Source: an uncultured Butyricicoccus sp.
GTDB taxonomy: Bacteria; Bacillota; Clostridia; Oscillospirales; Butyricicoccaceae
Assembly: GCA_910584935.1 (NCBI GenBank)
Contig: CAJUDU010000006.1
Coordinates: 34,561-67,768, forward strand
Direction of reading: 5' to 3'
DNA: 33,208 nt
Shown here: in pieces, positions 8,962-17,915 of the stretch
Numbering within the stretch: position 1 is the stretch's first letter
Layout of the letters: every line of letters starts with the position of its first letter
The notes under the pieces: model-generated
Databases searched by the model: none
The model's input: the letters and a program-made list of their open reading frames with translations, nothing else
Told to the model about the DNA's origin: nothing
Made by a program: the position numbers and the translations under genes

Positions 8962-10044
8962 GTGAGCGCAATTGAAGATAATTTGTCGATTTGCCTACGG
9001 GAACAATGGCAAAAAGGGTTATTTTATCAGATGGAATGCAATGGGGATAAGTTGCAGTTGTCACCCCATTGCCATGCGGGGGCATATTGCCTGCCGCCGG
9101 TGGACAGCGGCGAAAAAGGCTTTGCCTGGAGCCGCCTCGCGGTTTCCGCCTTGCTGCCGCAGGACTGCACTTTGTGGGTTTATGCCTATGCTGCGGATAC
9201 CCCGGATTGGGCAGGTTGGCAGGCGCTGCAAAGCGCCTTTGCCGCCGGGGATATGGCGCTTGATGCACAGTTTGGCGCACCGCAGCCAGCCGGTACCGAC
9301 TGCTGGCTGCATGAGCAGGGGCGTTATCTGTGGATTGCGCTGGCGCTTGCCGCCACAGGCGGCGGCGCGCCGCAGATTCATGCGGTATCCCTGCGCATGG
9401 GCGGCGACCATATGGTGGATTATCTGCCTGCCATTTATCAGGGACAGGATTTTACCACCCGTTATTTGTCAATTTTCAATACGATATTTCAAGATATGGA
9501 AGATGCCGTTGAAGCTTTGCCGCATGATTTTGATGCCATGGCAGCGTCTGAAGAGATGATTGCTTATTTGGCGGACTGGGTATGCGCGGCGCCAGATGGC
9601 GGCAATCTGCGCAGCCGTATCCGCACTGCTTTGCAGGATTATGAGTCCATGTATACGGTGGAAGGCGTCAAACGCAGTGTCAAACGCCTGACTGGACGGG
9701 AACCATTTGTCATAGAGCATTTTATGGTTGACCCAAACCTCGCAGGCTGCTGCAATCCCATGCTTTACCGTAGATTATATGGCGAAAACCCTTACCGGTT
9801 TTTTCTGCTGCTGGCGGAGGATGCCTTTTCCAGCCGTGACCAGATGGAATGGTTTTTAAGCCGGATGCAGCAGCGCATCCCGGCAGGTATGGAACCCGAA
9901 TTGGTACTGTTAAAACCCTGTGTACAGCTTGATTGGCATACTTATTTGGGTATCAATTCCTGTGTGGGCAGCCATATTCCTGCGGTCATCAATGAAACGG
10001 TGACAATCCATTATGATACAATGATTGGAGGAGCCAAACCATGA
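8962..10044 (+). CDS. Phage tail protein I (P2 gpI-like)
   Basis: 360 aa with a GTG start, chosen because GGAAGGAGG lies about nine bases before it. Residues 1-145 are a beta-rich extension. The gpI domain begins near residue 150: YLPAIYQGQDFTTRYLSIFNTIFQDMEDAVEALP, then EEMIAYLADWVC, SRIRTALQDYESMYTVEGVKRSVKRLTGREPFVIEH. In P2-like tails gpI is a baseplate component that links wedge and fibre attachment; in CIS it sits between the J proteins and peripheral or fibre proteins, as here. It overlaps the following gene by 4 bp. Confidence 0.88.
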   Translation: MSAIEDNLSICLREQWQKGLFYQMECNGDKLQLSPHCHAGAYCLPPVDSGEKGFAWSRLAVSALLPQDCTLWVYAYAADTPDWAGWQALQSAFAAGDMALDAQFGAPQPAGTDCWLHEQGRYLWIALALAATGGGAPQIHAVSLRMGGDHMVDYLPAIYQGQDFTTRYLSIFNTIFQDMEDAVEALPHDFDAMAASEEMIAYLADWVCAAPDGGNLRSRIRTALQDYESMYTVEGVKRSVKRLTGREPFVIEHFMVDPNLAGCCNPMLYRRLYGENPYRFFLLLAEDAFSSRDQMEWFLSRMQQRIPAGMEPELVLLKPCVQLDWHTYLGINSCVGSHIPAVINETVTIHYDTMIGGAKP

Positions 10045-11813
10045 GCAACGCTGACTTTTTCCCGCTGGAACGCAACCGTTATTTTTATGGTAAACTGCTG
10101 ACTGTGCGCGATTTTGAACTGGAACAGCGCTATCACCGCAGTAAAAGCCAACTTTTAAACCGGCTGCGTTTTGGGGCAGGTGTGGTATGCGGGCTTGGCG
10201 TAGCCGCCAGCGATGATACAACGCTGCTGATTGAAAGCGGTATGGCGCTGGATTATCAGGGACGTATGGTTGTGCTGGAAGAACCGCTTTTGCGCAAACT
10301 GCAAATGATAGAAGGACAGGAAACCCTGCCTGGGCACAGCACAGGGTATTTATGCCTGTGCTATCATGAAACCGATATGGAACCAGTCAATGCGGTCGGC
10401 GCGGATACTGGCGAAAGCCGTCAGTTTAATATGACGCGGGAAGGCTGCCGCATTTATCTCACTGCCCAACCACCCGAATATCAGGGCGTGCTGGAAGCTG
10501 CTGGTCATGACAATGTGGTGGTGCTGTATACCAGTGCGGATTTGACATTGGTGCTGTCCGCGCCAGCCCTTGCCTGTGGCGGCGGCGGGTATGAAATACA
10601 AGTGCTGGTTGTGAAAAATGAGAAAACACCGCCAGTACATTTCCGGCTGGATGGCGAATGCCCTTTTATTGAAAGCGAAAATGGACATCTCTGCTTGGAG
10701 TTCCGCGAAAGTCCGGAGGAAAAACGTTGTGTTTATACCGCCTCATTCCAGTTTCAGGCGCGGCAGCTTCGTGATATGGACAGCGGCTTATTCCCATCAG
10801 GCGGCGAATTGGATTTAGAGCTTGGCAGCCATCACTATAAAAATTATATTGAAATCCCCGCTCAGATTCATCTTTGCAGCAGTGTGGCGGATTTGGACGC
10901 CCGTACCCGCACAGCGGATAACCTAGACCGGCGGCTGCGTGGACGGGATATCCCGATTTATTTGGCAAAACTGGAGTTAATCAATTCAGCAGGCGGCGTA
11001 TTTGTCGCATCAGTCACCGATTTGCCTTTTGGACAGGCGCTTGATTATGCGGTACATACCACCCAAAACGCAGGTGGCCCACAAGAAGTAACAACATCAG
11101 TGCGCAGTTTGGAATATTGGCAAAAACCTGATGTTCGTGCGGCTTATCAGCCCGCAACCGGTGCATTGCATTTTGATTTTGGCATTCCATCGCCTGAACA
11201 GTATGATTATGCGGTGGCGCATGGTTCGGTTGACTTGACATTGCCTGGCGGCATCCGGGTGAATAGCCGGGTATTTTCTGAGGAAATCCCCCATGGCTTG
11301 GGGCCAGGCGCAGTGGATATCCGGTTAAGCATTGCTTGTCAGGATGATGGGGAAAATACCCTGTTATATGGCAACAGTGAAGTATTTCGCGGCAAAAATA
11401 CGCCCGGCAATGCGATTTGGGCGGATGCCGCCGCGTTGGTTTATCCGGCACGCGGCACCATGCGCATTGGCTTATGGCTGCATGACACAGTGGAGGGCAA
11501 CCGTGTCACGGTGCATTATTTCGCGCAGAAACCCGAACGCGATACCAGCCGCCTGCTGGCACAGCGGCGGGTAAGCCTTGCCATTACGCCAGAATTTTCC
11601 CATGTCAGCCGCCGCGGTACCCTGCGTTTTGAAGCGGAAGTGACCGGCAGTGAGGATACCCGCGTAAGCTGGCAGGTGCGTGAGCAAAATGGCGGCAGCA
11701 TTGACCGCAATGGCATTTATCAGGCGCCTGAACTGCCAGGGACTTATGAAATTATTGCAAGCGCTAACGTGGATGAGGATATCACAGCCAGCGCATTTGT
11801 CATTGTGGATTGA
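10041..11813 (+). CDS. CIS peripheral baseplate or fibre-like protein with C-terminal Ig-like domain
   Basis: 590 aa. The first 50 residues (FFPLERNRYFYGKLLTVRDF, then EQRYHRSKSQLLNRLRFGAGVVCGLGV) match, from memory, a family found next to baseplate genes in CIS of Gram-positives; I do not know a formal name. Then comes a long beta-rich body, including a repeated fibre-like stretch around residues 330-430. Residues about 500-590 look like a bacterial Ig-like fold (LAITPEFSHVSRRGTLRFEAEV, SWQVREQNGGSIDRNGIYQAP, GTYEIIASANVDEDITAS). No signal peptide is visible, so it belongs to the particle rather than the cell surface. A role at the outer edge of the baseplate or in target or membrane contact is inferred from position after gpI and the Ig-like tail. 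Confidence 0.7.
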   Translation: MSNADFFPLERNRYFYGKLLTVRDFELEQRYHRSKSQLLNRLRFGAGVVCGLGVAASDDTTLLIESGMALDYQGRMVVLEEPLLRKLQMIEGQETLPGHSTGYLCLCYHETDMEPVNAVGADTGESRQFNMTREGCRIYLTAQPPEYQGVLEAAGHDNVVVLYTSADLTLVLSAPALACGGGGYEIQVLVVKNEKTPPVHFRLDGECPFIESENGHLCLEFRESPEEKRCVYTASFQFQARQLRDMDSGLFPSGGELDLELGSHHYKNYIEIPAQIHLCSSVADLDARTRTADNLDRRLRGRDIPIYLAKLELINSAGGVFVASVTDLPFGQALDYAVHTTQNAGGPQEVTTSVRSLEYWQKPDVRAAYQPATGALHFDFGIPSPEQYDYAVAHGSVDLTLPGGIRVNSRVFSEEIPHGLGPGAVDIRLSIACQDDGENTLLYGNSEVFRGKNTPGNAIWADAAALVYPARGTMRIGLWLHDTVEGNRVTVHYFAQKPERDTSRLLAQRRVSLAITPEFSHVSRRGTLRFEAEVTGSEDTRVSWQVREQNGGSIDRNGIYQAPELPGTYEIIASANVDEDITASAFVIVD

Positions 11814-11831
11814 TTATGAAAGGAGGGGCGC

Positions 11832-12566
11832 ATGGAAACGGTACTCATACGGGAACGGTATAAAGTGGTGCAGGTGCTGGAAGCCGGTGGGGATTATGCG
11901 TTTGCGGAAACGGTGGATATCACTGACCGAGAAATGCCTGTGCGCTTGCTCAATATTTATGAAGGGCAGCAAGCTGCCACATATGCCGCGGTTTATACAA
12001 AGATGGAACATACCGCGTTTTGTGAAGCGTTTTTATGCGGTGAAAGTTTGGTTGCCGCATTCCTGCCCTGCACAGGGCTGCCAATTGACCGGGTGTTTTA
12101 TCGCGGTGCGGTTTGGGATTGGCAACAGAGGCTGGAATATGCTGAATTACTACTGCATCAGGCGCTAAGCATGGCAAATTTGCCGCCTGCGATAAGCTGT
12201 GCGGCATGGCTGAGTGAAAATGTCTACATAGACAGGGATAACCACCGGGTCGGCTTGCGTTGGCGTATCCGTCCGATGGCGGGTATGAATGCTCGTGAAC
12301 TCGCGCTGCTGGCGGGTGACCAGGCACAAAAAGTGCTTGCGCCGCGCTTTGCGCAGGGCGATGCCGAAGCCGCGTTCGCGGCAAGGCTCCGGCGTGGGGA
12401 ATTTGTTTCCATTGTGCCTTTATATGCTGCGTGGCGGCGTGCCGCCCAGCAAATGCGCGAAGAATATGAAGCGCTGGACAAGAAAAATAAGTTTAAACGG
12501 TGGTTTGCTTTGTTGTGGAAACAATGCAAACGGCAATTATGGAAGCGGAGGGAACGCCGTGGGTAA
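11832..12566 (+). CDS. Probable pseudokinase (Ser/Thr kinase-like fold without catalytic residues)
   Basis: 244 aa, RBS AAAGGAGGGG. The layout follows a bacterial Ser/Thr kinase: RYKVVQVLEAGG (residues 9-20) in place of the glycine loop, MPVRLL (35-40) where VAIK has its lysine (Arg here), a helix WDWQQRLEYAELLLHQAL (95-112), and SCAAWLSENVYID (122-134), which aligns with HRDLKPENILID. In that alignment the H-R-D triad is Cys-Ala-Ala; only Asn130 is kept. The DFG position in VGLRWRIRP has no Asp. The last 45 residues are a strongly basic helical tail (KRWFALLWKQCKRQLWKRRERR) that could bind membrane or nucleic acid. The kinase relation is my own alignment by eye, so it is probable rather than certain. 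The next gene overlaps it by 8 bp, suggesting a partnership with the membrane pseudocyclase. Confidence 0.6.
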   Translation: METVLIRERYKVVQVLEAGGDYAFAETVDITDREMPVRLLNIYEGQQAATYAAVYTKMEHTAFCEAFLCGESLVAAFLPCTGLPIDRVFYRGAVWDWQQRLEYAELLLHQALSMANLPPAISCAAWLSENVYIDRDNHRVGLRWRIRPMAGMNARELALLAGDQAQKVLAPRFAQGDAEAAFAARLRRGEFVSIVPLYAAWRRAAQQMREEYEALDKKNKFKRWFALLWKQCKRQLWKRRERRG

Positions 12567-15099
12567 ACAGGGGAAATTGACATTTGCTGTGGTGGTGCTA
12601 TTCATCATGGCAGCTATGGCGATGGTTTGCAGCCCATTGATTGGCGATTGCATTTCTATCCTGCAAACCGGCTGTGGCAACCGGCAATATCTTGCCATTG
12701 GTGCGGGGCAAGGTGGGATTTGTGCCGTAAGCCAGGAGAAAAATGGGTTTCGGTTTACCTTTGGTACCGCAGATGGCAAACGGCAGGGCAGTCAAACAGT
12801 AGACCTGCCAGAAGCTTCCAAAGGCAGCGTTGCCAGGGTTTACCCGGCAGCAGATGGCATTTATCTGTCCATATATTTGCCCGAAAAGGGCATTGGCGCG
12901 GCGGCAAATCTTGCGCTGTACCGCCTGCCGCGCAAAGGCGCGCCCGAACGGCTGCTATTGCAGCCTTGCGCAGGGGATACCCCGGCGCAGCGTATGGCAG
13001 ATTGTAGCATTTCCGGCTTTACTGAGCAGGATGGACAGGTATCTTTTGCGCTCTTTGACCAGGGGATGGTACAGGCTTATCATACAGCGGAAGAAGGCGG
13101 GTTATATGAAGGGCAATCCTGTGCGGCAGATGATGCGGTTTGTGCCGCGATGCTGTCTGATGGCAACATTGCGCTTGGCGGCAAAGGGATGCTGACCATT
13201 GACGGCCAGCCGGCATGGTTCCCGATGGAAAATCAAATAGTCACACAACTTACACAAGTTGGCTCTGGATTTTTTTATATTGACAGCGCCAGCTTTGATG
13301 TGTTTTTTAACGACCTTACCGGGACAGAGGCAGTGAAAGCATTTTCCTTGAACACCATGCTGGATAAAGTAACGGATATGGCATTTTTACCCGATGGACG
13401 GCTGCTCATCCTGCGCGATAGGCATCAGTTGCAGCTTGTGCAGGAAAGCGGCAGTATGCAGCTAAACCGGCTGCTTTATCATACACCAGCCGCGTGTGTG
13501 CTCATCCTGATGGGGCTTCTGTTTGTTGTGCTGGTGCTGGCAGTGCTGGTATGGGGCTGTTTTTGTGCGCAGCGGCAGGGTTATTTGCCGCTTGTGGTGC
13601 GCTGGGGCAGTCTGACCGCACTCGCGGTGCTGGTATGTGGGCTGGTGTTGTATCAGATTTGTTTGCGTCCGGCAATCCGGGGCAATTTGGCAGAGCAAGC
13701 GGAAAATATCTTATCACTTGCCACAGATAACTTGGATGATATTACAGCAGGGGTGCCGCAAAATGGCGATTATGCTGGGGCAAAAGCCACAGCATATGAT
13801 AAAATGTTTGATGGATGGTATGTCAGCCGTGCCGCTGGCGGCTTGCCTGCCGGCAGCCGCGCCGGATTATCCCCTGGGTTTTCTGTCCATTTGGCAGAGC
13901 AGGCGAAAAAACAAGGGCAAGCCTTTGCCTGGCAGTCCGGCAGCATTGATTTTTATCTGGAGGAACAAGGTGAAATCCTTCGGGTCAGTGTGCCTGACCA
14001 GTTGCTGGCGGCGCGTGCCGCCGCCCAGCAAACAAATGCGGTCATCCGCATGGCGGCAGGGCTTGGACTGCTGTGGTTTATTTTCCTGCTGGCATTATTG
14101 CTGATTGGGCATCGGGTGCGCACGCTGGCATATGCCATGGAACTGGTTGCCGCTGGGGAAGAAGATATCCCGCGGCTGTATACGGGCGATGAACTCGAAG
14201 GGATGTCCGCATCCCTTGCTAGCATGGCAAAAAGCATACGGCAGCAAAAAGAACAGCAGCAAGGGCTAATCCGTGCCTATCTACGGTTTGTGCCTGAACA
14301 GGTATTGCGACTGTTAGGGCGCAGCTCGATTTTGGAAGTTGACCGCCATACCTTAGCTGTGCGGCAAATGTCGGTAATGACTGTTTGGTTTGCTTTCCCG
14401 GAACGGGTATATGCTCATAATACACGGGCACTGTTTGACAGCATCAATGAAATTATTGAACGCACCAGCGCTATCATTGCCCAAAAGGGCGGCACAGTAT
14501 TTAATTTTTCCCATAGCGGTTATCATGTTGCCTTGGAGGGGCAGCCTGAACAGGTTGTCAGTACGGCTGTTGCCATACAACAGGAGATTCTTTCCATCAA
14601 TGAACAGCGTATGATACGCGGTGTACCGCCGGTCACATTGCGCATTGCACTGGATGTTGGCGAAGTGATGTTTGGCATTGTCGGCGATGAATCACAAATG
14701 GAGCCGACGACGATTTCTTCCAGTTTTGCAACGGCACAAGGGCTGATTGCATTATGCAGCCGATTGGACGCAGGCATTTTATGCACAGAAAATGTGATTG
14801 CTGGTGCGGAACAATATGGAAACCGTTACATGGGAAAAAGTATCCAGGGCGGCAGCCCAGTGCGGGTTTATGAAATTTATGACGGGGATGTTTATTCCCT
14901 GCGCCGGGATAAAGAAACTGCGGGGAAAAAGTTTGCACAAGGTGTATTTTCGCTGTATAGCCGTGATTTTGTGACGGCAAAACGTATTTTCTTGGAGCTG
15001 GTACATGATAATCCGCGGGATGGCGGCGCAAGGTATTATTTATACCTTGCTGACCAGCTTGAAAAAAACCCGGCGGCGGAAATCAGTTTAGAGTTATAG
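12559..15099 (+). CDS. Four-pass membrane HAMP protein with degenerate class III cyclase domain
   Basis: 846 aa from a GTG start at 12559, chosen because GGAGGG lies 6-7 bases before it; the frame runs further back but would bury the preceding gene. Layout: TM1 (about 8-27), an extracytoplasmic domain of roughly 280 residues with propeller-like beta repeats, TM2 (about 312-338), TM3 (345-367), a second outside domain (368-493), TM4 (495-517), a HAMP-like linker (520-570), a class III nucleotidyl cyclase fold (594-770) and a helical TPR-like tail. In the cyclase fold the first metal Asp is replaced by Trp610 (MSVMTVWFAF) and the second by Ser653 (GGTVFNFSHSGYHVAL, where active enzymes have a GD motif). 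The usual TVIGDTVNLASRL segment is TTISSSFATAQGL. It should therefore be inactive and act as a sensor or scaffold that signals across the membrane to the CIS. Confidence 0.8.
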   Translation: MGKQGKLTFAVVVLFIMAAMAMVCSPLIGDCISILQTGCGNRQYLAIGAGQGGICAVSQEKNGFRFTFGTADGKRQGSQTVDLPEASKGSVARVYPAADGIYLSIYLPEKGIGAAANLALYRLPRKGAPERLLLQPCAGDTPAQRMADCSISGFTEQDGQVSFALFDQGMVQAYHTAEEGGLYEGQSCAADDAVCAAMLSDGNIALGGKGMLTIDGQPAWFPMENQIVTQLTQVGSGFFYIDSASFDVFFNDLTGTEAVKAFSLNTMLDKVTDMAFLPDGRLLILRDRHQLQLVQESGSMQLNRLLYHTPAACVLILMGLLFVVLVLAVLVWGCFCAQRQGYLPLVVRWGSLTALAVLVCGLVLYQICLRPAIRGNLAEQAENILSLATDNLDDITAGVPQNGDYAGAKATAYDKMFDGWYVSRAAGGLPAGSRAGLSPGFSVHLAEQAKKQGQAFAWQSGSIDFYLEEQGEILRVSVPDQLLAARAAAQQTNAVIRMAAGLGLLWFIFLLALLLIGHRVRTLAYAMELVAAGEEDIPRLYTGDELEGMSASLASMAKSIRQQKEQQQGLIRAYLRFVPEQVLRLLGRSSILEVDRHTLAVRQMSVMTVWFAFPERVYAHNTRALFDSINEIIERTSAIIAQKGGTVFNFSHSGYHVALEGQPEQVVSTAVAIQQEILSINEQRMIRGVPPVTLRIALDVGEVMFGIVGDESQMEPTTISSSFATAQGLIALCSRLDAGILCTENVIAGAEQYGNRYMGKSIQGGSPVRVYEIYDGDVYSLRRDKETAGKKFAQGVFSLYSRDFVTAKRIFLELVHDNPRDGGARYYLYLADQLEKNPAAEISLEL

Positions 15100-15115
15100 C
15101 AGGGAGGACAAAGCA

Positions 15116-15520
15116 ATGGGCATTACCCAGCTTGATATGATCCGGCGGCAGGCAGAAGCTGCCGTACAGCGTCAGGTTTCAGGCGAAATGGCGCGGTTGC
15201 GTCGCAATACCAGCCTAGTGGCAGAGTTAAGCAGCCTTGCCGCCCGCGCGGTACGTGCGGCGGCAGGCCATTCCCGCCCCCCGCAGGAGGGCAGGAATAC
15301 GGGGCGGGCGCTGGACAGCGCTCCGCCCCAAGTGCAGGCGGCACAGCCGCCTGCACCCTGCGCCGATGGCTACCGACGGGTATCGCCTGTGCAGATGCTC
15401 TATACACCGCCAGATTACCAGCGCAGGCTGGTGAAAAAAGGAATAGGCATTGCGCTTGCCGCCTTGCTTGGGCTGGGCATTTTATGGGTGCTGGTGCGGT
15501 ATTCCATTTTGAGTTTATAA
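15116..15520 (+). CDS. Small single-pass membrane protein of the CIS operon
   Basis: 134 aa, RBS AGGGAGGA. Residues 1-50 are charged and helical (QLDMIRRQAEAAVQRQV), 52-90 are Pro-, Ala- and Gly-rich, and residues about 108-130 form one transmembrane helix (GIGIALAALLGLGILWVLV). No signal peptide is visible; with the basic flank KK before the helix, the N-terminus should be cytoplasmic. I do not recognise a family. Its position between two larger membrane proteins of the operon suggests a subunit of a membrane complex that holds the CIS. Confidence 0.7.
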   Translation: MGITQLDMIRRQAEAAVQRQVSGEMARLRRNTSLVAELSSLAARAVRAAAGHSRPPQEGRNTGRALDSAPPQVQAAQPPAPCADGYRRVSPVQMLYTPPDYQRRLVKKGIGIALAALLGLGILWVLVRYSILSL

Positions 15521-15538
15521 GCCCTGGCTTGCCAGGGC
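15521..15538 (+). other. Intercistronic hairpin before the MORN gene
   Basis: GCCCTGG and CCAGGGC form a seven-base-pair stem with a CTTG loop, directly after the stop of the small membrane gene. There is no T tract and an RBS follows, so it is likely a processing or stability hairpin inside the operon. Confidence 0.5.
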
Positions 15539-15557
15539 GCATGAGGAGGAACTTAAT

Positions 15558-17903
15558 TTGCTGAGCCATTTGCTGACACAGTTGCTGCGGTCGTTCGGGA
15601 TTTTTTTCCGCACCATACGCGCCTTTTTTAGCCGGAGTTTGACCGGCGTATGGGCGCGTGTCCGGCGGATGACCAATTTTTCCCGCCAGGCGACCAAAGT
15701 TGCAGCCGATTCGCTTCAGTCGGCGGCTGCTTTGACAAAAAAACCAACGGCACGGAGGGATTATGTCGAAACCGGGCGGCTGTTTATTGCGAAAAAGTTC
15801 TTGCTAATGCTGTTGGCAGGCATTGTGATTTTAGCGCTGCTGCTCTATTTCGTGGTATGGCCGTTTATTTTAGGGCATTTTTTAACCGCACGGTTTTATG
15901 TGGAAGACCCACGTGTTGAAACCTGGACAGGGCGTGTGATTGTTTATGCGGATAAACAAAAAACCTTGCCGCTTTATGAAGGAAAATTGATAGAAGGACT
16001 TTTGCAGGGGAAAGGCAGGGATTTTGATGCGGAAGGGCTGCTTGCTTATGATGGGATGTTTGCCGATGGGCAGCGCCAAGGCAAAGGGACAGCTTATGAC
16101 AAAGGTGTGACCATTTATGAAGGGGAATTTGCCGCTGGCGTTTATGAAGGTATGGGCAAACGCTATCAGGATGGCGCTTTAGAATATGAAGGGGCTTTTG
16201 CAGGCGGTATGCCAGATGGCGAGGGCATAAAATATTATAATAATGGGAAAACACAGTATAAAGGTGCCTTTGCAAATGGGCTGTATGAAGGGCAGGGCAT
16301 TGCTTATCAGGATGACGGCAGCAAATTATATGAAGGCAGTTTTTCAGCTGGGCAATATAATGGCGAAGGCAGTTTATTCCCACGGGAAAATCAACGGATT
16401 GACGCGGTTTTTGCCGATGGCGTGCCGGATGGCGCTATGGATTGGTATAAAAACAGCAAATTATATTATAGTGGTGAAACCGATGGCTTAATGCCTGCCG
16501 GGTATGGCGCATTATATAACCAGAATGGTAAAATTGCTTATCAGGGGCAAATGGCAAATGGTACGATAGATGGCGCATGGCTCACATCTTTGACTGCCGA
16601 TGAGTTTCGCGCCGCCCTTGGCGAAGTCACGCCCCAGGAATATGGGCAGATTAGCGGCGGGTTTGTCATTGCGTCACCGTCTATTGGGCTTGCCGCGCTG
16701 TGCAGCTACCAGACCACTGATAATCCGCCGATGGTTTATCGTGCTTACTTATCCGCCCCAAGGGAGGAGCGATTTGCCTTGCTGCCCGGGCAGGATGCCG
16801 CCAATATCGATGGTTGGGGCGAAGCGTATGTCAGTATGCCATATTATCCCGGCATTATGGGCGTTAGTACGCCCGCGGGCACTTATGACAGCAAAGCATA
16901 TGATTTAGGCACTTGTTATGCTGAGTTGTTCACGAATGAGGAACAGCCGGTTTTGCTGGTATGGAGCCGTACCGATGTCATGCCGGTATCGACAGGCGCG
17001 CTGGGCGGCGCGGAAGCTGCCGCAGCAGCCGGAGAACAGGCGCGGCTGGATGATTTCTTAGCCTCGCTTGGGCTGGCTGGCGGCGATAGCGCCGCCAGCA
17101 GTGCCGCCGCACCAGCGGCGGAAAACCCCTACCTGGGCAAAGCCCCGGTAGAAAACGCGATTGCGGCTTGTCCGTCAGCGGCAAGCGCATCCGCCGCTAT
17201 TGCCGCCATGCTTTCTTATTGGGAAAACGCGGAACGCCGCGCCGCTGTGGAACAAAATCTTGCCCGTGTGGGTGAACTGCTGATTGATGCGCAAAATGCG
17301 CAGGCAGGCGGCATAGGCGACCCACAAACAGTAGCGAAATTACAATCCCAGCAAACATCGTTATCCGGGCAGCTTGCGGCGTGTACCGCCGCTATGGGCA
17401 AGGCTTCCGCAGAAGCTGCCAGCGCAGGCGGGATTAATCCATCTGGTTATGATTTGAGTACGCTGACCGTACAGTTTGACCCGGTAACACTGGATATCAG
17501 CGATTTAGAGCTGATTGCCACCGCATATGCGCAGGCGACAGCCGCGCCAAATCAGCCAGTGGACAGCGCCGCGATTGCGCTTTCAGTGAAAACAACACTT
17601 GCCGATATGGTTGGCGCTTATGGACAGATGAAAAGCGCGCTTGCGGCAGCGCAGCAGGCGGCACAAAATGCCACAGCAATTGCGGGGCGGTTTGCAACAG
17701 GTGCAGCGGCAAAAGCCGATTGGTATCAGGCAATGAATACACAATCTGATTGCCAGGCGGCGCTTTATACCGCGCTTAGCGATTTTACCGCAAAGGTAAA
17801 TACACTCAATGATTTCACTGGCGGTTGGGTATCCCGTACCCAAGGCTGGCAGGCATCCGCATTGTTGCCGCTTTATCAAGCGGCAGGGCAACCATCCCAG
17901 TAA
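15558..17903 (+). CDS. Single-pass membrane MORN-repeat protein with Ala-rich coiled C-terminus
   Basis: 781 aa from a TTG start seven bases after AGGAGGA; no better start exists nearby. Residues 1-78 are basic and presumably cytoplasmic, 80-108 are a transmembrane helix (FLLMLLAGIVILALLLYFVVW), and the rest should be outside. Residues about 138-345 carry some nine MORN repeats of about 23 residues (YEGEFAAGVYEGMGKRYQDG, YEGAFAGGMPDGEGIKYYNNG, YKGAFANGLYEGQG and others). A globular stretch follows to about residue 480. The remaining 300 residues are Ala- and Gln-rich with predicted long helices. MORN repeats bind lipids or proteins in other systems; here they may contact the cell envelope. 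It is the second of four membrane genes in this operon, consistent with a membrane anchor. Confidence 0.78.
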   Translation: MLSHLLTQLLRSFGIFFRTIRAFFSRSLTGVWARVRRMTNFSRQATKVAADSLQSAAALTKKPTARRDYVETGRLFIAKKFLLMLLAGIVILALLLYFVVWPFILGHFLTARFYVEDPRVETWTGRVIVYADKQKTLPLYEGKLIEGLLQGKGRDFDAEGLLAYDGMFADGQRQGKGTAYDKGVTIYEGEFAAGVYEGMGKRYQDGALEYEGAFAGGMPDGEGIKYYNNGKTQYKGAFANGLYEGQGIAYQDDGSKLYEGSFSAGQYNGEGSLFPRENQRIDAVFADGVPDGAMDWYKNSKLYYSGETDGLMPAGYGALYNQNGKIAYQGQMANGTIDGAWLTSLTADEFRAALGEVTPQEYGQISGGFVIASPSIGLAALCSYQTTDNPPMVYRAYLSAPREERFALLPGQDAANIDGWGEAYVSMPYYPGIMGVSTPAGTYDSKAYDLGTCYAELFTNEEQPVLLVWSRTDVMPVSTGALGGAEAAAAAGEQARLDDFLASLGLAGGDSAASSAAAPAAENPYLGKAPVENAIAACPSAASASAAIAAMLSYWENAERRAAVEQNLARVGELLIDAQNAQAGGIGDPQTVAKLQSQQTSLSGQLAACTAAMGKASAEAASAGGINPSGYDLSTLTVQFDPVTLDISDLELIATAYAQATAAPNQPVDSAAIALSVKTTLADMVGAYGQMKSALAAAQQAAQNATAIAGRFATGAAAKADWYQAMNTQSDCQAALYTALSDFTAKVNTLNDFTGGWVSRTQGWQASALLPLYQAAGQPSQ

Positions 17904-17915
17904 AGGAGGGGAAAA

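Noticed and set aside
12289..12558. Longer N-terminus for the pseudocyclase from an ATG at 12289
   Set aside because: It would overlap the kinase-like gene by 278 bp; the GTG at 12559 has a proper RBS and places the first TM helix at the N-terminus.
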